Shown here piece by piece: positions 56,403 through 56,464 of a stretch of 56,464 nt of DNA (position 1 is the stretch's first letter; each line of letters starts with the position of its first letter). The notes beneath the pieces were generated by a model. The model ran no database searches. It was not told the origin of the DNA and was given only the letters and a program-made list of their open reading frames with translations. The DNA is taken from the NCBI RefSeq assembly GCF_028598745.1, contig NZ_JAQRFK010000018.1:1-56464 (forward strand), given 5' to 3'. Made by a program: the position numbers and the translations under genes. Origin of the DNA: Xenorhabdus sp. IM139775. Lineage in GTDB: Bacteria > Pseudomonadota > Gammaproteobacteria > Enterobacterales > Enterobacteriaceae.

Positions 56403-56464
56403 ATGATATTCAGATCAAATTCTTTCGATGTGAAAAAAAAGAATATACCCAGCCCGTTAGATAG
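56403..56464 (+). CDS. Start of a further ORF, cut by the window edge
   Basis: An ATG preceded by GGGAGAATATC opens a frame that remains open for 20 codons to the end of the window (MIFRSNSFDVKKKNIPSPLD). The ribosome site makes it a plausible gene start. Too little is present to identify it. Confidence 0.5.
   Translation, partial: MIFRSNSFDVKKKNIPSPLD

Noticed and set aside
1-56464. tRNA or rRNA genes
   Set aside because: I saw no cloverleaf with a GTTCRANNC arm or ribosomal sequence in the intergenic regions; tRNAscan would be needed to be certain.

Overview
The window reads as a chromosomal segment of an enterobacterial-type gamma-proteobacterium, most likely Xenorhabdus (or close kin such as Photorhabdus). 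The evidence is an enteric housekeeping backbone (mnmC, fabB, pdxB-usg-truA-dedA-accD-folC-dedD-cvpA-purF-ubiX, yfcH/yfcG/yfcD), dispersed TATACCCGTC...CTTCAAG palindromic repeats that I associate with Xenorhabdus/Photorhabdus, and a three-protein lipopeptide NRPS locus with a dedicated cyclic-peptide ABC exporter that looks like the lysine-rich PAX system. Genus and PAX assignment rest on recalled knowledge and were not searched.

Layout. 1-3.5 kb: mnmC (minus) and fabB (plus, with FadR- and FabR-like sites). 3.5-9.1 kb: a tripartite tricarboxylate transporter tctCBA (minus) divergent from its two-component system tctDE (plus), followed by an internally deleted EamA-family permease. 9.4-19.1 kb: the co-oriented pdxB...ubiX housekeeping series, with an exact PurR box before cvpA-purF. 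19.2-21.5 kb: yfcH and yfcG (minus), yfcD (plus). 21.5-23.3 kb: AT-rich DNA with a 192-bp MITE that has perfect 13-bp ends and a 9-bp target duplication, plus an OmpX/Ail-type outer membrane protein gene. 23.3-46.2 kb: the NRPS locus on the minus strand. 46.2-48.6 kb: a repeat-dense, AT-rich stretch with one unrecognised gene. 48.6-54.8 kb: the complete arginine succinyltransferase operon astCADBE. 54.9-56.4 kb: a cycA-like amino-acid permease and the first codons of another ORF.

The NRPS system. Transcription runs exporter -> one-module NRPS (C-A-T) -> three-module NRPS (C-A-T, C-A-T, dual C/E-A-T) -> two-module NRPS (C-A-T, dual C/E-A-T-TE). The pocket residues of the first A domain read DVWHLSLIDK, a classic serine code. 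The other five all read DTSD-I-G-(S/T)-VIK, with an acidic residue at the position usual for basic side chains. The predicted product is an N-acylated Ser followed by five identical basic residues (Lys the best guess), with D-configuration imposed at residues 3 and 5 by the dual C/E domains, released by a thioesterase, probably as a ring. No acyl-CoA ligase, MbtH-like protein or phosphopantetheinyl transferase gene lies in the window. Several in-frame tandem repeats (15- or 24-bp units) sit in loops of the megasynthases.

The strongest points for follow-up are the serine-plus-five-basic specificity pattern, the repeated tandem-repeat expansion at the same A-domain loop in two proteins, the MITE, the repeat-rich boundary upstream of the exporter, and the unknown gene at 46868-47605.
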